Assembly: GCF_000485595.1 (NCBI RefSeq)
Contig: NW_014577312.1
Span: forward strand, 39,538-66,620
Source: Priapulus caudatus
Lineage: Eukaryota > Priapulida > Priapulimorpha > Priapulimorphida > Priapulidae
Length of the DNA: 27,083 nucleotides
Reading direction: 5' to 3'
Shown piece by piece: positions 10,223 to 18,012 of the stretch (within the stretch, counting starts at the first letter, position 1; each line of letters opens with the position of its first letter). A program made the position numbers and the translations under genes. The notes under the pieces are model-generated. The model was given only the letters and a program-made list of their open reading frames with translations. It did no database searches and was not told where the DNA came from.

Positions 10223-10260
10223 CAAGAGTACATAATAGAGATCTCTATTATGTACTCTTG
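10223..10260. mobile_element. Palindromic mini-element (CAAGAGT variant), copy 7
   Basis: A 38-bp perfect palindrome with 19-bp arms (CAAGAGTACATAATAGAGA) and no loop, flanked by perfect 7-bp direct repeats ATACTAT at 10216-10222 and 10261-10267. This is the smallest and cleanest member. Confidence 0.92.
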
Positions 10261-10749
10261 ATACTATGCAGATGTCTCCAAGTCGTAACACTCGCGCCGC
10301 GTGTCGCGTAATCGAATACGAGTAATTCCGTACCTTAGACAGGCGGTTCGCGGAGGCGCTCGGCGGGGTGAAGGTAGGTCGGTGGAAGGTAGAGCGGAGA
10401 AGTATCGCTGGAATAGGGTGTAGGAGCTAGGCGAAAACTGGACTGTGCTGCGGAAAGGATGAGAGCCGAGTTCCTACCTGGGGATTAACCCTCGCAGATC
10501 GGCCCTCGAGTCATTAGTGTACTCGGATGCTAAGGGGCGTTGTGATTACCTGCGGCGTTCTATTATTATGTATCACTTGGAGCGATGAGGTTTGTTGTTT
10601 ATGGTGATTGCTTAGGTGGGGCGGCTAGTGTAAGGCGGTATGTTGAATCTCTGCGGGAGCCTGCGCTATCCTACAACATCGCTAGCCGTCTGCGCTGAAA
10701 CCCGTATATAGTTCAACAACTGGGAAGTTCGACAGGTTATGGTAATCAT
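10261..10749 (+). other. GC-richer segment of intron 2, nothing recognised
   Basis: Base composition rises relative to the flanks. There is a local inverted repeat at about 10619-10692 (CGGCTAG...CTAGCCG with TGTTG...CAACA inside). No open frame of note or tRNA-like fold was seen. It may be an unrecognised repeat. Confidence 0.35.
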
Positions 10750-10790
10750 CAAGAGCTAATATGACCTTTATTAGGTATTATTAGCTTTTG
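10750..10790. mobile_element. Palindromic mini-element (CAAGAGC variant), copy 8
   Basis: The arms CAAGAGCTAAT and ATTAGCTTTTG pair with one mismatch. The interior resembles the element at 8475-8537 (CCTTTATTA). The flanks no longer match. Confidence 0.6.
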
Positions 10791-10859
10791 TGATCCTCCA
10801 GTTCTTACCAGCTAGAATGCTGCTCGTCTAAATGCACAGGACCCGGTATAAATTAGTGT

Positions 10860-10901
10860 CAAGAGTGTACGTATTAAGTATGCATACTTACTACGCTCTT
10901 G
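10860..10901. mobile_element. Palindromic mini-element (CAAGAGT variant), copy 9
   Basis: CAAGAGTGTACGTATTAAGTA-like arms fold back with few mismatches to CTTACTACGCTCTTG. The flanks TTAGTGT (10853-10859) and TTAGTAT (10902-10908) match at 6 of 7 positions. Confidence 0.8.
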
Positions 10902-11316
10902 TTAGTATGAATATTACAGCAATAGTATGAACCCGTGTATATCAACTGTGCATGCCGGTTTATTGTAAATTATCCGGGAAAGATTGCTGCTATATCCAGC
11001 ATCCTGGGTTAGACTGAATCATTCCTGCTGCAGGGAGGGCGATGTATTGGGTGGGGTGGGGTCGTAGTCATGCATGTGTGAATCCCTCAGCATGCTGCAC
11101 CTCATTACATACTACTCACTCATGCACACTAGGCATGCTACGTTCGAGTCATGCAACCACACGCACTGATTCAAGCGTTGTAAAAGTCTAGCCAAGTGAT
11201 AAGTATACTCTGTGACTAATGTAACAACATGTAAGGTAACATATAAGAAAAGATGTCACGCAGTGGTAAACATGCAGTTTCCAGCAGATTAAAATAGGAT
11301 CTGTAAGTCTGGTAAC

Positions 11317-11677
11317 CATGGGCGTAAATCCCGGGGGGGGATGGGGGGGATGCATCCCCCCGCTCTTGAAGGAGGGGGGGATGGCCTGTACAAATATCCC
11401 CCCTGAGATTCAAAAAAAAAACTCCTTCCTCCGTTCCCCACTTGAAAGTTTAGCTAATTATGATAATTTTGAGACATGGGCAGACCTAAATCATTTCAAT
11501 TACTGCAGGGGCGTGTACAGGGGGGGGAGGGGTCCAGGGGGTCCGGACCCCCTCCTTGCTCGCGAAGAAAACGCATCTGAGGGGGTCTAATTTCAAAAAA
11601 ATTCTGGGGGAGGGCCCCAGACCCCCCCTTCGCGTGATCATCCCCCCCCCACTCCTCGGTACGGATTTACGCCCCTA
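11317..11677. mobile_element. hAT-type non-autonomous element with 8-bp target duplication
   Basis: The inverted ends CATGGGCGTAAATCC (left) and TAGGGGCGTAAATCC (right, reverse complement) fit the hAT terminal pattern. Perfect 8-bp direct repeats CTGGTAAC lie at 11309-11316 and 11678-11685; 8-bp duplications are typical of the hAT superfamily. The 361-bp body is rich in G and C homopolymer runs and has no transposase, so it depended on an enzyme supplied elsewhere. Open frames across it (11318-11590) are shadows. Confidence 0.85.
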
Positions 11678-11727
11678 CTGGTAACTCACTGTCCCATTCT
11701 ATGACTCACTTTACAATATGATACAAT

Positions 11728-11793
11728 CAGGAATGTATAATAATAGATAATATACATATATAGATAATAGATAATTATTATTATACACTCCTG
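11728..11793. mobile_element. Palindromic mini-element (CAGGAGT family), copy 10
   Basis: CAGGAATGTATAATAATAG-type left arm and TATTATACACTCCTG right arm, with an AT-rich loop. The flanks ATACAAT (11721-11727) and ATACCAT (11794-11800) match at 6 of 7 positions. One arm-tip mismatch (CAGGAAT against CAGGAGT) is visible. Confidence 0.82.
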
Positions 11794-12258
11794 ATACCAT
11801 TGGGTTACTGTGTGTAAGGGGGGAAGTCTAGACAAAAACGTGAATATTTTGCTAGAGCGCTGAATGCTCATAAATTATACGTATAGTAAGTACCCTCCTG
11901 TTTTTCGACTGGGAAAGAATCGCCAACTCTATCGTTACTTCAGTAATCCCCATCACTGCCAGTGATGCCATTGTTATAAGTCAGTCGCGGCTGCTGAATT
12001 TCCTGCATTTTCGGGTGATACACACGTATGTACTAAATGGTCTATTTTCATTCACACCTGATACGCATTTATAGCAGTCAATGGAAGTCATTGCGTGTGA
12101 TTTCAAATGTTTCGATGTGTAAGCATAGCAAAAGCACCGAGGCTAGCCTGCCTGTACAGGATGGGAATCAATACTATGAAGCTAGTTATATTCCATTAGG
12201 CAAGTGGAATAGTTGGTATTCAACTACCCCCTGTGAATACTGTATATATCATTTAGTT

Positions 12259-12308
12259 TATTATCAATGCTGAACCATATACTCAATCGTGGTTCAGCAT
12301 TGATAATA
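12259..12308. repeat. Palindromic hairpin, different family
   Basis: TATTATCAATGCTGAACCA and its exact reverse complement surround an 11-12 base loop just upstream of exon 3. The tips do not match the CAGGAGT family and I see no independent target duplication. Confidence 0.75.
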
Positions 12309-12357
12309 CATATTATACACATAATATTTACATGTTTTCTTTGCTTCGTTTTCACAG

Positions 12358-12399
12358 GTGTTCTTTCCGGACGTAGAGCGAGCAGAATGGTTGAACAAG
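12358..12399 (+). CDS. ESYT: Extended synaptotagmin, exon 3 (start of SMP domain)
   Basis: A 42-base phase-0 exon between the acceptor CGTTTTCACAG and the donor AAG|GTATGA. It encodes residues 109-122, VFFPDVERAEWLNK. The string PDVERAEWLNK is a hallmark of the E-Syt SMP domain start, directly after LPSW of exon 2 and before the QMWPY of exon 4. It is too short for an open-frame search and was found by looking for the missing family motif. It lies 6.3 kb downstream of exon 2. Confidence 0.93.
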
Positions 12400-12848
12400 G
12401 TATGACTATATGACTGGTATGACTATATGTTGAAGACGAACGTGAATCCGGGTCGATGATCATGAATGTTCACCAGTTCGCCACGCGGCCGTGAATTTAT
12501 TAATCGAGTATTTCTGTCAGTTTTATACGATTGAAAGGTATTTTTCCTCATTTTTAAATGTATCATTTGCAATTATCGTTAGAGCGTGGGGAAATATATT
12601 TTTAGCAACCACGTTTCTACTTTCCTTTCATTCCACGTTTCGTCAGTTGTTTTAAAAGTACGTAAAATCTGTGGTTTGATTTGTGTGTTAGAATGGTATA
12701 AACTTGGCGATAAATTCCCATAGTAACGCACTGGGTAAACCCATAAAGGGCCTATTGACAACTTTATCTATAATAAATACCCATAGTAAAGCTGTGAGTG
12801 GATAAAGGCCAGCCATTTATTGCTTGGCCGGTGTTTCCACGACATATA

Positions 12849-13432
12849 CAGAGACTCCCCAACTTACGAACAGGTTCGGTTCCGAGCGGTCGTGCGTAAG
12901 TCGATTTGTTTATAAGTCGAACATATGTACGTACGTATGCAGTATTGTACAGTAGTGTAGTATATGTACGTGTGAACATCGAGTAACCTTGAAGTTTACA
13001 TAGTGTCAACATATACGTGAATACAGGAGTTGGCGAAAGTCAAAATCAGGGGGGCGATTGTGTCTTTTTATTCACCAATATTGACATTATAGCTCATAGG
13101 GTCTATGTCCCCCAGTGTACTATCGGAGGGTACCCTGGGTACGGTTCGATATATTGGAACGTACCCTGGTAACTATCTGATATGGTTAGGGTTAGTGTTA
13201 GGGTTAGGGAGTAGGCGTAGGCGACTCCCTAGACTCGTTAGTGGAGTAGGCGAGGTACGGTCCGGCATATTAGATATAGTACCAGGGTACGTTCCGGTAT
13301 TACCGGACCGTACCCAGGGTACCCTCCGATAGTACCCTGGGGGACATAGACCCTCTCAGCGACATTATACACTAATGGACTTCAGGGCAAATTGTTTGTA
13401 TCATCGAAAGTTCGTAAGTCGGGGAGTCTCTG
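12849..13432. mobile_element. Tc1/mariner-type non-autonomous element with TA target, interrupted
   Basis: The left end CAGAGACTCCCCAACTTACG and the reverse complement of the right end CAGAGACTCCCCGACTTACG are inverted repeats. Both are flanked by TA (12847-12848 and 13433-13434), the usual Tc1/mariner target duplication. The left subterminal region has repeated TTCGTAAGTCG-like strings. Another inverted-repeat element (13098-13354) sits inside. No transposase frame is present. Removing the inner element would leave about 330 bp. Confidence 0.75.
13098..13354. mobile_element. Nested inverted-repeat element with TTAGGG-like core
   Basis: The ends AGGGTCTATGTCCCCCAG and its exact reverse complement bracket long GC-rich arms (GGAGGGTACCCTGGGTACGG and matching right-hand sequence). 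The centre, about 13181-13208, is GTTAGGGTTAGTGTTAGGG. The element sits within the TA-flanked element at 12849-13432. The open frame 13105-13332 is only the repeat read through. Confidence 0.8.
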
Positions 13433-13799
13433 TAATGGCAGTGTAACGTATGGTAGACATAGTCTGTTTCATGATAGGTTGTACGTATACATGTCTATTA
13501 ATATATGCTAATTTATGTGAGAATTATTAAGTTAATATGATAAGTATGTTATTGTGTAATACTGTTACACAGAAAAGTATTTAGGAATCCTGTTGGTAAA
13601 GTACATACAAATGTCAAGGTACTGGCTGTATATCTTAGCCATATCGTTATAACACGGAATGTATACTCATGTGAAATAATAAATTAACTAATAAACTAAT
13701 ATAAATTATAATTAATATTAATTATATTAAAATAATAATAATTAAATATTAAGTTTAACTAAGCTTGTTAGGATCTTTATCAGACTATTTCTGCTTCAG

Positions 13800-13937
13800 A
13801 TAATACTGCAAATGTGGCCATACATCAACGACTTTGCCAACCAGATAATGAAGGATATTATAGAGCCAAGCATACGAGACAACCTTCCTTCATCGCTCAA
13901 GTCATTCATGTTCGAAAAATGTGATCTCGGCGACATT
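13800..13937 (+). CDS. ESYT: Extended synaptotagmin, exon 4, copy 1 (SMP domain)
   Basis: A 138-base exon, phase 0 at both ends, acceptor TTTCTGCTTCAG and donor ATT|GTAAGC. It encodes residues 123-168: IILQMWPYINDFANQIM, then a helix ending EPSIRDNLPSSLKSF, then MFEKCDLGDI. QMWPY and the EPSIR-like string are conserved in E-Syt SMP domains, which form a hydrophobic tube that carries glycerolipids. A second copy lies at 15421-15558, differing by one synonymous base (TCG against TCC). Confidence 0.93.
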
Positions 13938-14229
13938 GTAAGCTATTTTTAAGTCGATGAGTGCACACTGCAGTTACATAATCATATGTAAATAACATAA
14001 TACAACAAGTTCTATACTATATGCTATATAGTATCCTACATATATGCTATCCACATGCTATGGAATGTCCCATTGAAAATGTGTTAAAATTAACTATGTG
14101 CGTGGTTTTTAACAACATTGACAAATGAAAAGTCTGTATTTGCGTAATATGCATCAATGCATTTATGTTGGTAGTTCTATGATTCACATAAAACCAATAT
14201 AAACACAAATTGCATTTTCTGTTGTCTAG

Positions 14230-14306
14230 GCACCAAGAGTTGGCGGAGTCAAGGTATACACAGACGCTGTGCATAGGGATGAAATTGTCATGGATATGGA
14301 AATATT
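14230..14306 (+). CDS. ESYT: Extended synaptotagmin, exon 5, copy 1 (SMP domain)
   Basis: A 77-base exon after acceptor TTGTCTAG, ending ATATT|GTGAGT (phase 2). It encodes residues 169-193, starting APRVGGVKVYTD and ending EIVMDMEI, plus two bases of the Phe194 codon. PRVGGVKVYT is among the most conserved strings of the family. Copy 2 lies at 15921-15997 with one synonymous difference (GGC against GGT). Confidence 0.93.
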
Positions 14307-14762
14307 GTGAGTCCCCATTCTATTTCAGAAATCATAACAGATTTGTGCTGGGTAGTTACGGAATGGGTCCCATTGTATGTATGAATAATTTTACGAAATT
14401 GTGTGAATTGCATTCAATATTCTAAGTTCATGGCAATATATTTTAGAAACGAATTTCTTTAATCTGGAACTCGTATACAAAGAAGCATTGGCATATGCCG
14501 ATGAAATAATAAATCTCTACTAAATTAATCTGATATATCCACTCACCCTAGTAATCTGAAATCGATGACAAATCTTTGCATAAACTCATATGATGCATGA
14601 ATCCGCATGTTACAATAAGCAAGTTTTTCTGAATGTTGAACCACAATCGCCAGTTGCCTAATCCAATTGTTTCAGACACCTCATTTCGCAAAACTTCAAA
14701 TAACCAAAGTAAACCAATCATAAGTGTAATGCATAATCACATGACTATTCTGCGCTTAGTCG

Positions 14763-14991
14763 TGATGCCAGTCTGTGTCTATAGTCGTAATAAGTAATAA
14801 TAGTCTGATATTCAATAATCAATATTTCAATGATTTCAATATCTGATAATTAATAGTCTGCCTTAGACCGTGTTTCGTGATGCCAGTCTGTGTCTAGTCG
14901 TAATAAGTAATAATAGTCTGATATTCAATAATCAATATTTCAATAATTTCAATATCTGATAATTAATAGTCTGCATTAGACCGTGTTTCGC
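14763..14991 (+). repeat. Tandem duplication of an intronic unit of about 115 bp
   Basis: The block starting GTGATGCCAGTCTGTGTCTA and ending AGACCGTGTTTCG occurs twice in a row (about 14763-14877 and 14878-14991). The corresponding intron of the second exon block has it once (about 16697-16811). Only a few substitutions separate the units. Confidence 0.88.
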
Positions 14992-15013
14992 GTCCGTTAT
15001 GACGTAACGGTGG

Positions 15014-15117
15014 CCGTCGAGGATGTTCGCTTGTCGAGATGTTCGCTTGTCGAGATGTTCGCTTGTCGAGATGTTCGCTTGTCGAGATGTTCGCTTGTCG
15101 AGATGTTCGCTTGTCGT
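15014..15117 (+). repeat. 16-bp minisatellite next to the exon 6 acceptor
   Basis: Six tandem copies of GTCGAGATGTTCGCTT, the first with an extra G, end 21 bases before exon 6 copy 1. The second block has a single copy at 16837-16852. Open frames across the array are repeat translations. Confidence 0.92.
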
Positions 15118-15138
15118 CACGTGTTTCGTTCGCCGCAG

Positions 15139-15295
15139 CTACGCCGGCGACATGAACGTCAAGGTGGCCGTCAACAGGATTCGCTGCGGAGTGAAGAACA
15201 TTACGATGCATGGAACGATGCGCTTCGTCTTGAAACCTCTCATTGGCATCTCACCGCTCGTAGGAGCCGTCACCGTCTACTTCCTAAACCCGCCC
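15139..15295 (+). CDS. ESYT: Extended synaptotagmin, exon 6, copy 1 (SMP domain)
   Basis: A 157-base exon after acceptor TTCGCCGCAG, completing Phe194 and encoding residues 195-246. It begins YAGDMNVKVAVNRIRCGVK, continues NITMHGTMRFVLKPL and ends ISPLVGAVTVYFLNPP; the donor is CCC|GTAAGT. G-(T/V)-(M/L)-R-x-x-L-x-PL and PLVGAxTxxFLxxP are typical of E-Syt SMP domains. The donor is followed within a few bases by a long TGCG array. Copy 2 (16879-17035) differs at three codons: two synonymous and one Leu to Met (TTG to ATG). Confidence 0.93.
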
Positions 15296-15302
15296 GTAAG
15301 TG

Positions 15303-15391
<89 letters not shown>
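15303..15391 (+). repeat. (TGCG)n microsatellite at an exon 6 donor
   Basis: About 22 uninterrupted TGCG units begin 7-8 bases after the exon 6 copy 1 splice site and run almost to the assembly gap. After the array, CTCGTCA precedes the Ns and resembles the start of the exon-6 tail fragment seen at 17062. Confidence 0.95.
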
Positions 15392-15397
15392 TCGTCA

Positions 15398-15407
15398 NNN
15401 NNNNNNN
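15398..15407. other. Assembly gap (10 N)
   Basis: Ten Ns follow directly on the TGCG array and precede the second near-identical copy of the exon 4-6 block. The true gap length is unknown. Confidence 1.
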
Positions 15408-15420
15408 ATTTCTGCTTCAG

Positions 15421-15558
15421 ATAATACTGCAAATGTGGCCATACATCAACGACTTTGCCAACCAGATAATGAAGGATATTATAGAGCCAAGCATACGAGA
15501 CAACCTTCCTTCATCCCTCAAGTCATTCATGTTCGAAAAATGTGATCTCGGCGACATT
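15421..15558 (+). CDS. ESYT: Extended synaptotagmin, exon 4, copy 2
   Basis: Near-identical to 13800-13937, with the same acceptor, donor and phase, and the same 46 residues. It lies 13 bases after the gap. If the duplication is real, it could be spliced in series with copy 1 without breaking frame. If the assembly has joined two haplotypes, it is the allelic version of the same exon. The second explanation is favoured because the gap sits exactly at the join. Confidence 0.85.
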
Positions 15559-15639
15559 GTAAGCTATTTTTAAGTCGATGTGTGCACACTGCAGTTACAT
15601 AATCATATGTAAATAACATAATACAACAAGTTCCATACT

Positions 15640-15737
15640 ATATGCTATATACTATCCATATGCTATCCTATATCCATATGCTATCCTATATGCTATATAT
15701 ATGCTATGATATATGCTATATAGTATCCTACATATAT
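15640..15737 (+). repeat. CTATATG/CATATGCTATCC tandem repeat
   Basis: Many copies of ATATGCTAT variants. The matching intron position in block 1 (about 14012-14050) has far fewer units, so this is a length difference between the blocks. Confidence 0.8.
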
Positions 15738-15920
15738 GCTATCCACATGCTATGGAATGTCCCATTGAAAATGTGTTAAAATTAACTATGTGCGTGGTTT
15801 TTAACAACATTGACAAATGAAAAGTCTGTATTTGCGTAATATGCATCAATGCATTTATGTTGTTAGTTCTATGATTCACATAAAACCAATATAAACACAA
15901 ATTGCATTTTTGTTGTCTAG

Positions 15921-15997
15921 GCACCAAGAGTTGGTGGAGTCAAGGTATACACAGACGCTGTGCATAGGGATGAAATTGTCATGGATATGGAAATATT
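15921..15997 (+). CDS. ESYT: Extended synaptotagmin, exon 5, copy 2
   Basis: The same 77 bases as 14230-14306 except one synonymous change, with intact acceptor TTGTCTAG and donor GTGAGT. It encodes the APRVGGVKVYTD...MDMEI segment of the SMP domain. The downstream intron differs from block 1 mainly by the transposon insertion at 16070-16307. Confidence 0.85.
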
Positions 15998-16069
15998 GTG
16001 AGTCCCCATTCTATTTCAGAAATCATGTCAGATTTGTGCTGGCTAATTACGGAATGGGTTCCATTGTAT

Positions 16070-16307
16070 CAGGCTTCTCCAAGAGCACTTATAGCCTGGC
16101 GGCCCGCCAGGCTATCGTCGAGCCCCGCCATCCTAAAATGCACCCAGCACTCTAAATATCATAGCCGCCATGCTGGTGTATACACAAAAATTTTTCGGGG
16201 GGTCATGCCCCCGGACGCCCTAGCACGCAAACCGCCTTCAGCGATTTGCAACTAGGCCCGTAAAGGCAGCACCCCCATGCTATAATGAAAAAGCTTGGAG
16301 AACCCTG
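16070..16307. mobile_element. 238-bp inverted-repeat insertion with a preserved empty site
   Basis: The ends CAGGCTTCTCCAAG and, reverse complement of the right end, CAGGGTTCTCCAAG are inverted repeats. They are flanked by 5-bp direct repeats TGTAT at 16065-16069 and 16308-16312. The matching intron in block 1 has a single TGTAT at 14374-14378 and no insertion, which defines the boundaries. The interior has a GC-rich hairpin (GCCTGGCGGCCCGCCAGGC) and no coding capacity. CAGGG tips suggest the hAT superfamily, some groups of which make 5-bp duplications. Confidence 0.88.
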
Positions 16308-16878
16308 TGTATGTATGAGTAATTTTATGAAATTGTGTGATTTGCATTCAATATTCTAGGTTCATGGCAATATATTTTAGAAACAAATTTCTTTAATCTG
16401 GAACTCGTATACAAAGAAGCATTGGCATATGCCGATGAAATAATAAATCTCTACTAAATTAATCTGATATATCCACTCACCCACAGTAATCTGAAATCGA
16501 TGACAAATCTTTGCATAAACTCATATGATGCATGAATCCGCATGTTACAATAAGCAAGTTTTTCTGAATGTTGAACCACAATCGCCAGTTGCCTAATCCA
16601 ATTGTTTCAGACACCTCATTTCGCAAAAACTTCAAATAACCAAAGTAAACCAATCATAAGTGTAATGCTTAATCACATGACCATTCTGCGCTTAGTCGTG
16701 ATGCCAGTCTGTGTCTAGTCGTAATAAGTAATAATAGTCTGATATTCAATAATCAATATTTCAATGATTTCAATATCTGATAATTAATAGTCTGCCTTAC
16801 ACCGTGTTTCGCGTCCGTTATGACGTAACGGTGGCCGTCGAGATGTTCGCTTGTCGTCACGTGTTTCGTTCGCCGCAG

Positions 16879-17035
16879 CTACGCCGGCGACATGAACGTC
16901 AAGGTGGCGGTCAACAGGATTCGCTGCGGAGTGAAGAACATTACGATGCATGGAACGATGCGCTTCGTCATGAAACCTCTCATCGGCATCTCACCGCTCG
17001 TAGGAGCCGTCACCGTCTACTTCCTAAACCCGCCC
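16879..17035 (+). CDS. ESYT: Extended synaptotagmin, exon 6, copy 2
   Basis: A 157-base exon equivalent to 15139-15295, with the same acceptor and donor. It carries Met in place of Leu before KPLIG (ATG for TTG), plus GCC to GCG and ATT to ATC synonymous changes. The TGCG array after its donor has only about five units, against about 22 after copy 1. The frame continues correctly into exon 7. Confidence 0.87.
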
Positions 17036-17040
17036 GTAAG

Positions 17041-17061
17041 TGTGCGTGCGTGCGTGCGTGC
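17041..17061 (+). repeat. (TGCG)n microsatellite, short allele
   Basis: About five TGCG units after the exon 6 copy 2 donor, the counterpart of the long array at 15303-15391. Another short run follows at 17141-17157. Confidence 0.9.
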
Positions 17062-17135
17062 GCGTCGTCATGAAACCTCTCATTGGCATCTCACCGCTCG
17101 TAGGAGCCGTCACCGTCTACTTCCTCAACCCGCCC
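17062..17135 (+). pseudogene. Duplicated tail of exon 6 (no acceptor)
   Basis: About 70 bases repeat the 3' end of exon 6 (from CGTCATGAAACCTCTCATTGG to AACCCGCCC), including the donor GTAAGT and a following TGCG run. The upstream half of the exon and its acceptor are missing, so it cannot act as a normal internal exon. It codes the same residues, with one synonymous difference from each full copy (CTC for CTA). Probably a tandem duplication of exon tail plus intron start. Confidence 0.85.
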
Positions 17136-17156
17136 GTAAGTGTGCGTGCGTGCGTG

Positions 17157-17205
17157 CGAGTAACGTGCGGTAACGAGCGGTAACGAGCACTAACGAGCGA
17201 GTCAC
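17157..17205 (+). repeat. GTAACGAGC-type short tandem repeat
   Basis: Four to five copies of TAACGAGCG/TAACGTGCG variants after the duplicated exon tail. Confidence 0.75.
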
Positions 17206-17344
17206 GTCGATCGCGTCATGGTGGCTTCGGCCTTGTGAAAAAAACAACTGTTCTGTGTCGGATATGAAAACGGATATTAATTTCTAAAATTAACTTCGTC
17301 CTAATTAGTGCGTTCCAACTAATTGCTCTCGCTTGCTGCTGCAG

Positions 17345-17521
17345 GACATAGACTTTGATCTAACGAACCTTGGCAACGTGCTCGACATCCCCGGCCTGAG
17401 CGAGATCCTGCGCAAGATTGTTGTCGCTCAGATCGGAGCGTTTGCCGTCATGCCTAACAGCATCACGGTGCCTCTAACGGACCAGGTCGACCTGAAGGAA
17501 CTCAAGTTCAAACAGCCGAAC
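17345..17521 (+). CDS. ESYT: Extended synaptotagmin, exon 7 (end of SMP domain)
   Basis: A 177-base phase-0 exon after acceptor TTGCTGCTGCAG, donor AAC|GTAAGT. It encodes residues 247-305: DIDFDLTNLGNVLDIPGL, then SEILRKIVVAQIGAFAVMPN, then SITVPLTDQVDLKELKFKQ. DIPGLS, an amphipathic helix and the MPNxxxVPL string are the conserved C-terminal part of E-Syt SMP domains, leading straight into C2A. GC content and third-position GC are higher than in the surrounding intron. The last 66 bases are repeated at 17581-17646. Confidence 0.95.
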
Positions 17522-17580
17522 GTAAGTGGGCCCTCTTGCGGGGGTCAGGGTGGGGTTGGGGTCGGGCAGACGGTCGTTAC

Positions 17581-17646
17581 AACAGCATAACGGTGCCGCT
17601 AACGGACCAAGTCGACCTAAAGGAACTCAAGTTCAAACAGCCAAAC
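17581..17646 (+). pseudogene. Duplicated tail of exon 7
   Basis: Twenty-two codons repeat the end of exon 7 (NSITVPLTDQ...KFKQPN) with five base differences, all at third positions and all synonymous. It is followed by GTGAGT and intron-start sequence similar to that after exon 7 (TCTTGCGGGGGTCAGGGT). No in-phase acceptor is visible before it, so it is probably a non-spliced tandem duplicate, though the substitution pattern looks constrained. Confidence 0.85.
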
Positions 17647-17830
17647 GTGAGTGCGTGATCTTGCGGGGGTCAGGGTTGGGTTAGGGTCAGGGGAGGGGGC
17701 GGGTTAGGGTTAGGGTCAGGGTAGGGGGCACGGTAGGGGTTGGGTTAGGGTCAGGGTGGTGTATGGTGCATGTAGGGGTTGGGAGTTATGGTCAGGATAG
17801 GGGTCTGGTTAGGGGGAGGTCATGGCAGGG
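17647..17830 (+). repeat. GGGTTAGGGTCAGGG-type degenerate array
   Basis: Repeated GGGTTAGGGTCAGGG, GGGGTTGGGTTAGGG and relatives fill the start of the intron after exon 7. It is related in sequence to TTAGGG but highly degenerate. Confidence 0.8.
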
Positions 17831-18012
17831 GTAGAGGTGGGGTCGGGAGTGGATCGGGGCGGCGTTGAGGTCGAAGTAGGGTGAACACGACAGAGAGCAG
17901 AAACAGAAGCAACGAGGGGAGAGGATGATCGACAAGACAAGACGAGGAACGTTTCGGGGTAGCGATTAATACTGAAAAGTGTCTTATCGACTGGTCCACA
18001 ATTAAAAAAATC

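Noticed and set aside
7371-10901. CRISPR-like array because of recurring CAGGAGT/CTCCTG strings
   Set aside because: The strings are inverted tips of separate hairpins at irregular spacing, each with its own flanking duplication, in an intron of an animal gene.
7371-10901. Intrinsic bacterial terminators suggested by perfect stems
   Set aside because: The gene structure is eukaryotic with GT/AG introns, and stems lack a consistent T-run on one side.
14983-15573. Long open frames rich in Cys-Val-Arg-Ala across the TGCG arrays and the gap
   Set aside because: They are translations of microsatellite and minisatellite DNA joined to exon sequence in wrong frames, and they run through Ns.
17581-17646. 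Alternative mutually exclusive exon 7
   Set aside because: Only the last 22 codons are present and no acceptor in the right phase precedes them.
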